Source of the DNA: Cudoniella acicularis
Taxonomy: Eukaryota > Ascomycota > Leotiomycetes > Helotiales > Helotiaceae
Direction of reading: 5' to 3'
Assembly (NCBI GenBank): GCA_013054445.1
Contig: JAAMPI010000649.1
Coordinates: forward strand, 1-29,385
DNA: 29,385 bases
Shown here one piece after another: positions 1 to 11,500 of this stretch. The position numbers were made by a program, and so were the translations under genes. Numbering within the stretch: the first letter of the stretch is position 1; the number at the start of each line of letters is the position of its first letter. The notes under the pieces were generated by a model that worked only from the letters and a program-made list of their open reading frames with translations, was not told the DNA's origin and made no database searches.

Positions 1-633
1 TCCAGGCCCTCGCCCACCAAAATCACAGCCCCTTCCCTGTCTCTCGCCCCTCCTCTCCGGCATCCCATTTCCCGTTAATTGCCCTAGTAAGCCGCCGCCT
101 GTGAAGCCTGGCTCTGGCTGATGCGGGTACGCTGGTCCATTGACGAGGCCTGGTCCGAAGTCTCGAGGTGGTGGGTGGTGTTTATGGTGGGGAGGTTGGG
201 GTGAGTGCGACTTTGAGTGGTGCTTGTGAGGGGGCTGCGGGGAGAGGGGTGCGAGAGGGAGAGGAGAATGCGGCCGAGAGTGCGAGTGCGATTTACGGTG
301 TTGGTGGTGGGCAGCGGGATTAGGGTCGCCGCCGCCCATACCTAGCAGACCTACTCCATTGGTAGGGTAGTTTGGTTCCTGGTATGGTGGTGGTGGCTCG
401 TTCTGTGGAGTTTGTTAAGAGTTGATCTCTTGCAAATGAATCGGGACGGAATCGATTAAGGAGACAATGCTGAAAAGGGGACTTTTGAAACGTACATAAC
501 CACCATGGCCATTTTGCGGTGGAGGGGGCAATTGTTGATATGAACCTTGTTGAGGTTGGTAATTGTAAGGATTGGCGTATTTTTTGTCTACTTTCGCCTC
601 GACTTTTTCGATTATAGATTCCAGGAAACCCAT
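1..633 (-). CDS. Pro/His-rich low-complexity protein, unknown function (C-terminus beyond window)
   Basis: I do not recognise this gene. Exon 1 (633..496) encodes 46 residues starting MGFLESIIEKVEAKVDKKYA, a short predicted amphipathic, charged helix followed by Tyr/Gln/Pro-rich sequence. A GTACGT donor at 495 and a CAG acceptor ending at 403 define a 93-nt intron with a TTAAC-like branch site. Exon 2 runs from 402 in an open frame to base 1, giving at least 180 residues. It is dominated by Pro, His and Ser, with Lys/Arg-Ser-His repeats (for example SHSHSRPHSP), PPHKHH/PPHHKHH blocks and glycine-rich GLLG patches. The composition suggests a disordered protein with one N-terminal helix. No catalytic motif is visible. 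Without splicing the frame stops soon after the donor, which supports the intron. The next gene upstream of its start is about 0.9 kb away. Confidence 0.6.
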
Positions 634-1544
634 CTCAGGAACTCTTCAGTGGCAGATTACTGAATCTCAGCCGTCAAACCTGTCAAAAGAAAGACGACTC
701 AATGGCGATTAGGAAAAAAAGAATGCGTAAGAACTGGAAATAGGAAGAAAAGAACAAAGGGGGAATTGATCCTGATAAATATCGCGACAAACCCACTTCA
801 TAACGAATTTAAACAAGTAATGCGTCAATGACTCGACTGCAAAGCTTGAACGCGCAAACGCCTCGCGTCTGCGAGCTCGCAAGGAGCCAAGCCTCAAGCC
901 ATCTCCTCATAGTGGGTCGGAGCTGGGTCCCTCAGAAAAGCTTTGCACGTGGACACTTACGCGTCTGGGCCTGGATTTATATCCTGCGAAAGGGGCTTCA
1001 ACGTCAAGCCTCAACTCTGACAATTCTCGTACGATGCAATTCATCGTCGTCCTTTCGATCTTGTTCGTAGAAGAGTCTGAAGAGTTAGTGACTTGCATCT
1101 TGCTCTGTGCGGGGAAGCGGTCAGATGGAAGTCCTTTGCTAGGTCCAACCCTGTGACTTCTCTCCTCCAAAACATTGTCAAATTTTGATGCGATATGCGG
1201 GATAAATGTGGCATGCAACAGATGTTGGATTCAAATTGGTGTGTGCAGAAATAGAAGCATCAATCTCTCATTTGAGCCCTGCTCCAGCCCTCCACATTAT
1301 TCGGGCCCTCCGTATCCATACTCGAGTCCTGTCGGGATTATTCGGCACGGCCTGGCTTCGGCTTCAATGCCGGCTTCGCCTGGTACCAAGTTCTTCGTGG
1401 ACGTCGACGTCCATCCTCAAGACTATCAAGCCCCACATTCCTGTTCTTCTTCAGCTGAGAACGCTCTGGGATGGTTTGAAAAGGCATCCCATATGTTATC
1501 TTGCTCTCAGTCGGAATATTGCTGGCAAACGTATCCTAAGCATC
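634..1544. other. Intergenic region, no gene seen
   Basis: About 0.9 kb between the start of the left-edge gene and the 3' end of the zinc-cluster gene. Several open frames of 60-135 codons overlap here on both strands, but they have no recognisable domain, no good splice context and no consistent coding texture. A CACGTG hexamer lies at 946-951, about 310 nt upstream of the left-edge gene. Confidence 0.5.
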
Positions 1545-2942
1545 TCAATCTACAGGCATCGGAGGGGCGTAAGTTTCGATAATATGTGCTAAAGCATCAA
1601 TGTGAGAAAACACATTTCCAGCCAGGAATAATTCATCCTCTAACTTCGTCTTATGTATTGGTGTTCCCCAAATTTCATCGTCTATTGGCCCTTCATGGTT
1701 GGCAATCCTCAAAGGCCAGTCCATTCGCGACCACCATTCTCGAGGCAGCAAGGTGAGAATCCCGTTTACTTCTCGCTTCGCGACTCCTTTCAACCACCAC
1801 ACATCATCCACAACTCTCGTAAGAGCAAAAAAAGCATGATATGATCACAAGCGATCTTGGGTCTTTCTGCCCAACGAGCTCCACAAATCGACGAGAGACG
1901 GTAGCTGCAAAACCCAGAATTCGGTTTCGAATAGGATTTCGGTAGGCCCAATTCAGAAAAGCCGTTGCATGCTCATATGCTTGCCTGGTCTCTGCTACAT
2001 ATTCGTTAGGGATTTTACTGAGTTGCTCGTTTAGACCTTCTAAAAGAGGTGCAAAAAACAGCTTTCTCTGTGGGTCAGTATCCAAAGACAGTGCCGATTG
2101 GCTATTGATGATTGGAAACACGCGGTTGCTATTCCGAAGCCATTGCCAGCTTGCCATAACCACGGCCTTGACCCCTTGGAAGGAGTGAAACCAGGCCAAT
2201 GGTAAAGTATAACCTCGATCCATGTCCTCAAAGCTCCGTGAAGCAGATGCTTGGAAAGCTATCAATGCCGAGGTCGAAAATAGTGCTTCTGCGTTTAACT
2301 CGGATAAACCACGATTCAACAGAGCAGAATACTGAGCGATAGAGGAGGCCATATACGCATGTGATGCTCGGACAAAGGTCTGGTCGTTAGGGTACAGTGA
2401 CCGGAGATGCAAAGCTGATACGGCTAGTATGGCATCCATGAGATATTGAGCACCATAGGCTATTGTAGGTATATCCTCCTGCCAGGCAACTCGGGCAGAC
2501 TCCATCTCGGAAAAGGTGGCCGAGGTCTTTGCGGTGAAGTGGTGCATAAGCCTGAGCTCTAGCAGCCGGGAGCTTGCTGGATTGGCATTTGTCCTCATGA
2601 TCTCGGTCGGTGTTTTGTAGGTGGGCACCAGCGCGCGGCATTGGATCGAGGAGTCGAGGCTGAGGAGAAGGTTCCGGCCGACTCGGCAGTGCTTTGTCTG
2701 TGAAGAGCAGGCGATGGGGCGCTCACAGGAGTGCCAGGCGTCGCGGGACCGCCTTCAAAATCGCAGGAGACGCCATGTTTGGAGCAGTTGCCGCACACTG
2801 GATGTACCTCGTCGCACTGCAGACCAGTTAGTAAGTAGTACAATGACTGGGGGAGCGAGGAACATGACTGGACCTTTATTTTGCGCTGCTTACATCTCTG
2901 GCAGCCGGCCTTGGACTTCTTATGGGATCTCCGGGGGGGCAT
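1545..2942 (-). CDS. Zn2Cys6 fungal transcription factor, frame broken twice as read
   Basis: This is a DNA-binding regulator of the fungal binuclear zinc-cluster class. Exon 1 (2942..2874) starts MPPRRSHKKSKAGCQRCKQR. A 57-nt intron (2873..2817; donor GTCCAG, branch TACTAAC, acceptor CTGCAG) splits the cluster. Exon 2 begins CDEVHPVCGNC, giving C14-x2-C17-x6-C24-x6-C31-x2-C34-x6-C41, a complete cluster. A Ser/Pro/Thr linker follows. The effector region (about 2628..1545) resembles C6 regulators of the sterol-uptake-control (UPC2-like) group, with LLELRLMHHFT, a middle region containing ILAVSALHLRSLYP, and a C-terminus ending ETYAPPMPVD. Two frame changes are needed. One is at a GC repeat (2631-2637), where removing two bases rejoins linker and body. 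The other is at a run of seven A (1827-1833), where six would keep the frame. I cannot decide between a pseudogene and a sequence error. Expected length is about 445 residues. Target genes are unknown. Confidence 0.8.
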
Positions 2943-4257
2943 TTTTGGGGTGAAGGCTACGATGTTTCGGATTCTGTATCTGTACACGTCTCTGTTGAAG
3001 AGGAATTGGGCATTGCGTGACCGGGGGAGCTCGCGGACAACAGGATCACATAGTATAGGGCGATAGAGGAGAGGAGTTGTCCTTTAAAGCTTGTAACATT
3101 GGCGGGCAGAGCCAAGCTTTGTGAAGAGCGCTGCCTTATAGCCTCGATATGGCTAGCCCGGGCCGGCTCCATTGTTTTCCGTGCCGAAAGCTCAGGGACT
3201 AAATAGCGAGCACTTCATTGGCATCAGCCAGATCATCCTTGACCACCTAACCGGTAGCTTGCTGGTATGAAAGATTCCTCTACCCCTTATTGGACCTCGC
3301 TTATCGTATGCTGTATCGCTAGCAGTATAAACTTTATATAGAAAATCCTTCAACGAATCAACCTTCTACGGGAGCGCTGGTCGAAGTCTCTGCCCACTTC
3401 TTACTCCGCACCTCAGACGCGCATGGTACAGTAAAGTACGCCAGTAGTACTTATCGCAGAGGCGGCTAGTGGATGCAGAAAAAAGTGGCATGTCGGGCAT
3501 CTTATGGAGATTTACTAATCAAGCTGCTGAATTATTCAGATACAGAGATATTTAGAAAACTAATACCCTGCTAGTCTTGATAGTTTGTGAGTATTTCTGC
3601 TATGCCACACTTTTTTGCACCACACCCCTCACAACACTGTACATTACAGTCACCCATCCCTTGCCTGCGCATTCCTCATAATCGGAATTCGGATAGTGGA
3701 TCCCGCCTTGTACGACACCACGACTTCTGTTGGCCAAGACTGAAGCCCGCTGCCCCGTGAGTGCCAGTTCACTCAGGAACACAAAATACTGTAATTTTCG
3801 TCAGCCGTGCCGTCCCCCATGACACATATTACCCCAGACCCCTCAGATTCACCTGCACTCTTCACGCGATTTCTCCCGAGTCTATTTGGATGCTCTAAGA
3901 TTCTCACTTACAAATCCTCTTCTCTCCTTCTCTTGCCTTGGGTAATGGCGTGATTACCCTTACCGCCTTTGCTTTGTTTCGGAACCGCCACAACGAGTTT
4001 AGCCATTTGTGATCCGCCATTATCAATCACTACCTTCTAGAAACGTAATTTCTATTCTTGCGTGACACAAAATAATATTTTAAGCTGACCTCGTTCGCTC
4101 TCCGATTTTGTCCTCCCTTCTCATTCATACTCTTTCCGTCTTGTGGACTTGGAAGTTGCCTCTGCAGTTTCAATCTTCGAAAACTACACCACAAAAAAAT
4201 ATCCAGAACCCCGCCTCACGATTCTGACCCCGCCATAATTTCATAAAATCGAAGAAA
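2943..4257. other. Divergent intergenic/promoter region
   Basis: About 1.3 kb between the zinc-cluster gene (-) and cystathionine gamma-lyase (+). A short open frame (3172..2957 minus) upstream of the zinc-cluster start has no features and probably lies in its leader. The last 400 nt before 4258 are rich in CT tracts (CTCTTCTCTCC, CTCCCTTCTC), typical of a fungal core promoter and 5' UTR. I saw no clear sulfur-regulator palindrome. Confidence 0.5.
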
Positions 4258-5529
4258 ATGTCACCCTTCCACGATCACCCAATTGAAACTCCTCCACGAG
4301 CTCCCTCTCCTGTTCATCGATTTGGGACACTCGCAGTCCATGCGGGTTCTCGTCCCGATCCTTCTACCGGTGCAGTCATCGAGCCCATATCGCTCAGCAC
4401 CACCTTCAAGCAAACCGCTGTTGGCAAACCAGTCGGCATCTACGAATACAGCCGTTCCGCAAACCCAAATCGCGATAACTTTGAGACCGCGGTAGCAGCT
4501 ATCGAAAACGCAAAATACGCTCTTGCCTTCGCGTCTGGTTCTGCGACAACCGCTATCATATTACAGAGTTTGGCGGCAGGAAGCCACGTTATTAGTGTGA
4601 GCGATGTCTATGGTGGAACACACAGATATTTCACACAGGTGGCCAAGGCACATGGCGTGAAGGTTACATTTACACCGGAGATTGAGGTCGATATTCGAGA
4701 ACACATTACCCCAGAGACAAAATTAGTATGGATTGAGACACCTTCGAATCCGACTTTAAGATTGGTGGACATCAGAGCTGTGGCAACACAAGCGCACGAG
4801 CACGGAATTATGGTGGTTGTCGACAACACGTTTATGAGCCCATATATTCAAAATCCTCTGGATCACGGTGCGGATATTGTCGTTCACTCGGTGACAAAGT
4901 ATATCAATGGACATTCAGATGTGGTTATGGGTGTTGCGGCTTTCAATTCAGATGCCATGAAGGAGAGATTAGGGTTTTTACAAAATGCCATTGGTGCCGT
5001 CCCGTCTGCATTCGACAGTTGGCTTGCGCACAGAGGGTTGAAGACGCTACATTTGAGGGCGCGGGAGGCGACCGTCAATGCTACTGCAGTAGCCAAAGCA
5101 TTGGAAGAATCACCACACGTCATTGCGGTTAATTACCCAGGTCTAAGCTCGCATCCTCACCGGAGCATTGCACTCAAGCAACATCGCAATGGAATGGGCG
5201 GTGGAATGCTCTCATTCCGAATCAAAGGTGGTCATGCAGCAGCTGAGCGATTCTGCCAATTGACCAATCTCTTCACATTAGCAGAGAGTTTGGGCGGAAT
5301 CGAGAGTTTGGTCGAAGTTCCCAGCAGCATGACTCACTCAGGCATTCCCAAGGAGCAGCGCGAGGCAGTTGGCGTTTTCGACGATTTAGTCCGAGTCAGC
5401 TGCGGCATCGAAGATGCAGATGACTTGAAGGCGGATGTCCTGCAAGCACTTGAGAAAGCAGTAGTTTGGCCAAAGATCACCAATGGTATCAGCAAGCTGG
5501 CTGCAAATACGAATGGATTCACCACATAG
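4258..5529 (+). CDS. CYS3: Cystathionine gamma-lyase (PLP-dependent, transsulfuration)
   Basis: This cytosolic PLP enzyme cleaves cystathionine to cysteine, 2-oxobutyrate and ammonia in reverse transsulfuration. It is a single exon of 423 residues, slightly longer than the roughly 400 usual for the family because of a Pro-rich N-terminal extension. Motifs in order are: HAGSRPDPSTGAVIEPISLS near the start; YEYSRSANPNRDNFE (substrate and PLP region, about 62-76); FASGSATTA; the PLP-binding aspartate D189 in VVVDNTF; the Schiff-base lysine K214 in HSVTKYINGHSD; and the C-terminal SLGGIESLVEVPSSMTH. The ATG sits in a good fungal context (GAAGAAAATG). The family also contains cystathionine beta-lyase and gamma-synthase. 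The YEYSR segment and overall match favour the gamma-lyase, though sequence reading alone cannot fully exclude a related specificity. It converges with the Rpc25 gene downstream. Confidence 0.93.
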   Translation: MSPFHDHPIETPPRAPSPVHRFGTLAVHAGSRPDPSTGAVIEPISLSTTFKQTAVGKPVGIYEYSRSANPNRDNFETAVAAIENAKYALAFASGSATTAIILQSLAAGSHVISVSDVYGGTHRYFTQVAKAHGVKVTFTPEIEVDIREHITPETKLVWIETPSNPTLRLVDIRAVATQAHEHGIMVVVDNTFMSPYIQNPLDHGADIVVHSVTKYINGHSDVVMGVAAFNSDAMKERLGFLQNAIGAVPSAFDSWLAHRGLKTLHLRAREATVNATAVAKALEESPHVIAVNYPGLSSHPHRSIALKQHRNGMGGGMLSFRIKGGHAAAERFCQLTNLFTLAESLGGIESLVEVPSSMTHSGIPKEQREAVGVFDDLVRVSCGIEDADDLKADVLQALEKAVVWPKITNGISKLAANTNGFTT

Positions 5530-8500
5530 ATTTGCAAGCTTATAACGAGGAGTCCGGTTTTGGAGCATTTTCGGGCATTTGGATAAAGAAAATATTCCCT
5601 TTGTTGATGGTCTTTTTTCTTGCAAAAGCGTTCAGAATGATGCATAAACCGAATCATGTTCCAATCTTGTAGATTCAATACACTTTGGATACATTGAGAG
5701 TTTGGAAACCCGGGAGCTGGCTTCTGTGCTTATAATAGATTCATATAGCATAATGAGAAGATTTCTTGGATGAAAGAATTGTGACATTTACATGATTGAT
5801 TCGCAACTTTTGATTTGAATGGGGCAGTAAGAACAAAAGTCAGCTCACAAGGTGCCATCGTAAGCTTATCGAGGAGAATGGAGCCATAAGAAGTGAGAAC
5901 CAGCTTCGAAGGCGTCGTTTTAAGTTTATGGAGGAGAATACCCATAAAGGCGTCACCAAGGAGCTATCCTTAGAGAAAGGTAGGGAGCATACATATGAAG
6001 TAAAATTAGCCTTTGCAGATGCAGAATTTACCGCACTTCAAAATTTTCACCGGTATTGCATCCGGATTTAACTAACACGGGGAGCGTGAAATACCTGAAG
6101 ACCATGGTAGAACAATGGAAAAGACAAAGTAGAGGTCACCTCTCCGCCCTCGGTACAGTACAATTCCATATAAAACTTTTCTTGAAAATGCGAGTGACGA
6201 GCCCTTCGCTCTATGCTAAACGCCAGACTATGCACATGTGCACTCCAACAAAACCAAGTGACAATCACAACCTCCGCATAATTTCGGATCATCTCCTCGT
6301 TTTTTTTTTTTGGAAAATTCTTCTCACATCCCCTTTCTCATCATTTTCGGCTCCTCCAGCTTTCCCCACCTCACCACCACCATAGTGTCCCAACCACCCC
6401 CCTTAATCACATAACCATCTGATCCTCTTCCTCTTCCGCCTCGCCATCCCACCACAAACACGGCCCCATACCACTATCCTCCATACTAGCCGTAAGTGTA
6501 TACGGACTCAACTTATTCTCGTCGGCTTCTTTGCCGGGCCCCACAGGCGTCTGGTCATGCCAGTGCTCTTCCTCGATGCGAAAGCGCACCTTTTCGTGGT
6601 TGTCGTAGTAGAGTTCCGTTTCGCTGGTGTTCCAGGTGAAGACTTGTTCTTTGTCGTTGCTTTTGGGGGTGTTTTAGCTGGGGTTGGGGTAGGAAGGAGG
6701 GGGAAGGAGAGGAGCGTACAAGGAGGATCCGGGAGGGAGGCGGTCGGCTGGGACGAAGATCTGGTCGAAGAAGTTGAGTCGGACTGTAGGGGAGAAAAGG
6801 TTAGTATGACATACCCAAAGTGAGATTATTGATGGTTGACTGGACAAAGCAGGCAACGTACTTCTGATTCCTTGAGGTGTGGCGCTGCTGATTGTGCCGA
6901 TCATGACTTCGTGCTTGAAGGGGCGGAAAACTATCATGCGGAATTCGACTGTATGGCGCGTACTAGTTAGTCAAGTTCCGAAGTATTCGAAGTTCATGAC
7001 CAAAGTGGAGATAGGGGCTGAACACACCATTGACGTTCACGAGGCCAGTGCCATGGCCAATGAGCCCTTCTGAGGCGGAGAGGAGATCGTAGAGACAGAC
7101 GCAGAGGCCAATCTTTTGGATGACTCGGTTGGAGTACTTCGCATTGATGTTGTCTTCTATGGCTTGGGAGGCTTCTTTGTCGAAGTCTTCTGGCTTGACC
7201 TGGACAAGGTCCGCGATCTTGGTCTAGATGGATGTTAGATTGGTGGTTTTGGGGGGGTTTGAAAGGAGTGTTAAGATACCAGAATGAACATGGTGGCTCT
7301 TGGTGGATGCTCAGAGTTGAGTGTAGTGCAAAGATAACTTCAGAACAGAGCAATGAGACCTGATAGCCAAATACGATATCTTGTGATATATGAAGCAACC
7401 AGATTTGAAACACAGGAGAGAAGTCTCTCTAAAGCAACTGGGAATGGGTAGCAAATTCAACAGCGAAGCTGGGAAAAGATCTTGTTGACAAGTCCCCCAC
7501 CAGAGTATGAAGGTAACGTTGTGATTTTTGAGATCTTTTTGGGAAATGTGCTTGCTTGGATCCAAGTGTGACTCAACTCGGTTATTCTCGCTTCGATATA
7601 AATAGCAGACACACTCCTCTGCCTCTTGAGAGTTTTCCTGATATACTTCAAAAGCCCTAGCAGTGGACACAATAGGTCTTGACAGCAGACTGTTTAATTT
7701 GTCAATCACAGTGCTTTGTTATGCCAGGCATTCGCTTACATCCTCAAGAAGACTCAAATCTCCAGAGACCAGCCTTTCACACAGGTCTTCTCCGACGAAA
7801 CTCTCATCTAAAGCTGAGCTCTTGATCTTTCAGAACTTGCACGTGACAAGCTGGACAGGCAAATTCACTTTACCTTTGACCTTGAAAATCTAGGAACCTG
7901 CCTACTTTGCCCGAATCTGCTTCTGTGCTCTTTAGATCAATTGCTTCTACTCCTTGGACACAACATCACAACATCATAACACTAGGATTTCGATCTTTCA
8001 AAGTACCATAGGCTTGGCATCAAATCTCGAGCGAAAAGTATTCGTCAAAGGACTTCAAAGGATGCGCAGGGTTCCTGACTAAGCATGCACTAGAGCTTTG
8101 GGACGTGCACGATCTGCAACTTCCAAAATGGGTCGGGTGGGCGCAGGCAAGCTTCACCCTTCTTCCTCCATCACTCCTTCCCTCGTTCCTCTTATTCGCG
8201 ATCGCTTTTTCCCTTCAGGATATCAATTAACACTCCTTGCTCAATCGCAGACTTTAGTGAGATATACGAGCTCTGCAAAACCTTCGTCCCTCTCGACGAA
8301 AAAGAGAAGAAGAAACCGCCCTCTCAGTCACGCGCAAAAGCGCAGCGAGAACAGGACCAGTTTCAGACAATGTCAGGACAACAATACAACTTCCCACCTC
8401 CGCCGCCTCCTCCAGGCCCTCCGCCATCGAGCCAGCAGCAGCAGCATCCTCAATACGGATACGCACAACAACCTCAATATCAGCAGCAACGCGGTGGTGG

Positions 8501-11500
8501 TCCTCCTCGCGGTGGAAGAGGCGGCGCCCAGGGCGGTCGAGGCGACTTTCATCCATCGGGACCCTACAATCATCAACCAAACGGCTACAACGGTCCTCCG
8601 CAAGGCCAAGGCCCACCGCAGAATCAAGGTCCTCCTCAGCAACAAGGTCCGCCATCTGGTTACAATGGTCAAAATGGCCCGCAAGCTCCCTACATAGGTC
8701 CTCAAGCTCCTCCCCAGCATGGCCCTCAGCAACACGGTCCCCAAGGTGGTTATGGAGGTCCACAATGGCAGCCAGAACAGCATGCTCAGCAACATGGCCC
8801 TCAGCACCACGGTCCGCCTCAACATCAGCAGCACCCTCAACAACCCCAAATACCGCACCCAGCTCCAGCACCTTTGTCTGCGCAAAATTATCACCCAAAC
8901 TATGCACCTCAAGGTTACACCCAGCCACCACAGTATGGTCCGCAGCAACCTCCGCAATTTCAAGCTTCTCAACATCCACCTTCTTATGGTCACAGTGTGC
9001 CACCAAATCAGCCACCACAGCAGTGGCCTGGTCCCCCACAGCATGTCCCGCCTCAATTTAACAATCGCGGCCGTGGTCGTGGCGGTTTCAACAATGTTCG
9101 TGGAGGTCATGAAGCCCCTCTTATGGGCCCCCCAATTCGAATGGGATTTGACAATGAGCGAGGAGACCACATGGCTCAAGCGGGCAATGGCTTCCCCCCA
9201 CAGTATGCAAATCATCAAAGTCCTCCTGTTCCCTTTAATCAGCCATATCAAGGTTATCCACCACAGAACTTCATTCATGGGGGAGGACAGCGTCCACCAC
9301 TTGACCCCAATCCATTCAATTCTGGCCCTCAGCGTGGCAGAGGCAATATGAATTTCAGAGGCAGAGGAGGTGGCCGTGGTGATTTCTCATTTCGCGGTCG
9401 CGACAATCGTCATTCTAGCAATGGCAGCCAGAGAGCACCTTCTGAGAACTTCCATAAGCCTGCAGGTGCAGAAGCTAATGGCAAGAAGAAGAAGAAGCGC
9501 AGAACAAACACTCTCGGTCTTACACCTAATGGTGTTGATCACGATGATAGCGATGATGAAATCGATGATGTTGATGAAGAAGCTCGTCTTGTTACTTTGC
9601 TTGGTCCAGATACTCCACAGTACGTTTTTATAGGAGTGGGAGATTAGTTCTTCTAGCTAACATTGCATAGGTTGCCTTCTGATCTTGAGGCTTGGCTTGC
9701 AGAACGCAGAGCACGATTTCCTACGAAAGCTCGTAGAGAAGCCGCCGCTGAAGAGCTTCGCCTGCGTCGTGAGCAAGGCCGTGAAGCTAAACAAAAGAAC
9801 CCACAAATCAAGAAGGAAGAAGGCGAAACAAAGCTCGAGCGACAGCAAAGAAAGGCCGAAAAGCTCAGACTCGAACTCGAAAAACTTGAGCGCAATATGT
9901 CTGGTGCGAAGCGCAAGCGTGAGAATGGAGATGAAGGCGATGAAGATCGTGGTCAAGTGAGCGAAGATGACTCCGATGGCTCATCTGGTTCCGAATCCGA
10001 AAACTCCAAACCAGAAGCCATCTCAACTCGCAATCCTATTCCAACGCGCCTTCCACCTCCACCAAAAGCACAGCTCCAGCGTCATTGCAAGTACTTCTCG
10101 ACTGGTGGTACTTGCGGTAAGAAGGGCAAGTGTCGTTTCGTGCACGATCAGGAGGTTCGCAATCAAGCTTTGAGAGACAAAGAAGCCAACGGAGGCAAGA
10201 TGACTCTCGCTCAACGCCTTATTCTCAACGACACCGCAAAGGATGATCTAACCATCTTGAAGTCAATCAAGTATCTCAAGGAGAAGGGACTGATGCCAGA
10301 TCAAATAAATGCCAGTGCAAAGGGAGATGACCATCCTTACAACGGCGAAGAGAATGGCTACACTGAGAATCTTAACTACGGCGACAACTGAGCCTTTCGA
10401 TTTTTGCTTGGGTCGTTATATCAACAACAGGTTCATTGATGGCATCGCGTCTGCTCACCATATTTGCTTGGTCACTTTATGAAGACTTGGTCTCAGATGA
10501 ATCACCACACTACACCATTTCGTTTTGATTGGTTGGGGGCGCTGGGGTATGCCAAAAACGAGAAATTCTCGAGGTTCCTCTGCAGTTCAATCCCCTGTTG
10601 TATTTTGAAACACTGCCTGTTTGCGTATCTGCATTTGTTTAGAGTTTTCATTTTGCGGAGAAAATGGAGAAGAGAGAAATACGGATCTGCAGCCGTTGGG
10701 ATTATTGCAGCATCCCGGAGTACTACCACACAGCAACTTCCTTTGTCGTCCCTGTTTTCTTTGGCGATTTGTTTTCTGACATGGAGGCCTCTTAATTTGT
10801 TCGACTGGTCTCAAGAAAAGTCCGCGTTTAGTGCAGAAGGCGTCTGCTCGCTATTCAAGCATCGATTGATGCATGGATGGAAGTTCCTGCCCATACGGCC
10901 AGTAGCTGAACCGAAAAAATGTATGAATAGTCTTTGAATGTGTTTTAGCAACAATAAAATTCCCTTCTACCTATTCTACGTCTTGAGACATGTCATATTC
11001 CCTTGTGAAGAACTGCTTGACTATCTATTTCAATAAGATCACTGATGCTGACATGAGGTAGCTGATTCGAATGAGTCTTCAAGAACCTGGAACTCCATTT
11101 CGAAGATAACGCAGCAGCCAACTTCTCGAATACTATCTCGGAGGAAATTTCAACACATCTCTGAGCGTTAGGGGGAGTAATGGGCCTATGATGAAAAGGG
11201 AGGAAGAGAGCCTATTAGATATCAGGTAGTAAAAACCCGGATCGTTACAAATCCACGTGAGACTATCTTGTAATTGCCGTCAGGTCCGAGATGAAGGCTC
11301 GAACATCCTTTTGAGATTTATTGAGCTTTTACGATGGACTTGATTACTGGGACTCTTCGGTTCAGGACGGGAAAGAAACTTCTTAGGTAGGCATGCTAGA
11401 AATGCGCGAGGCGCGTGGAAGAGGGGGGGGGGGGGGGGTGGATGTAGCCTCCTATTCCTAGCACAAGGAGTTGAAGAGCCCTAGTCTAGGTGGGCGATTG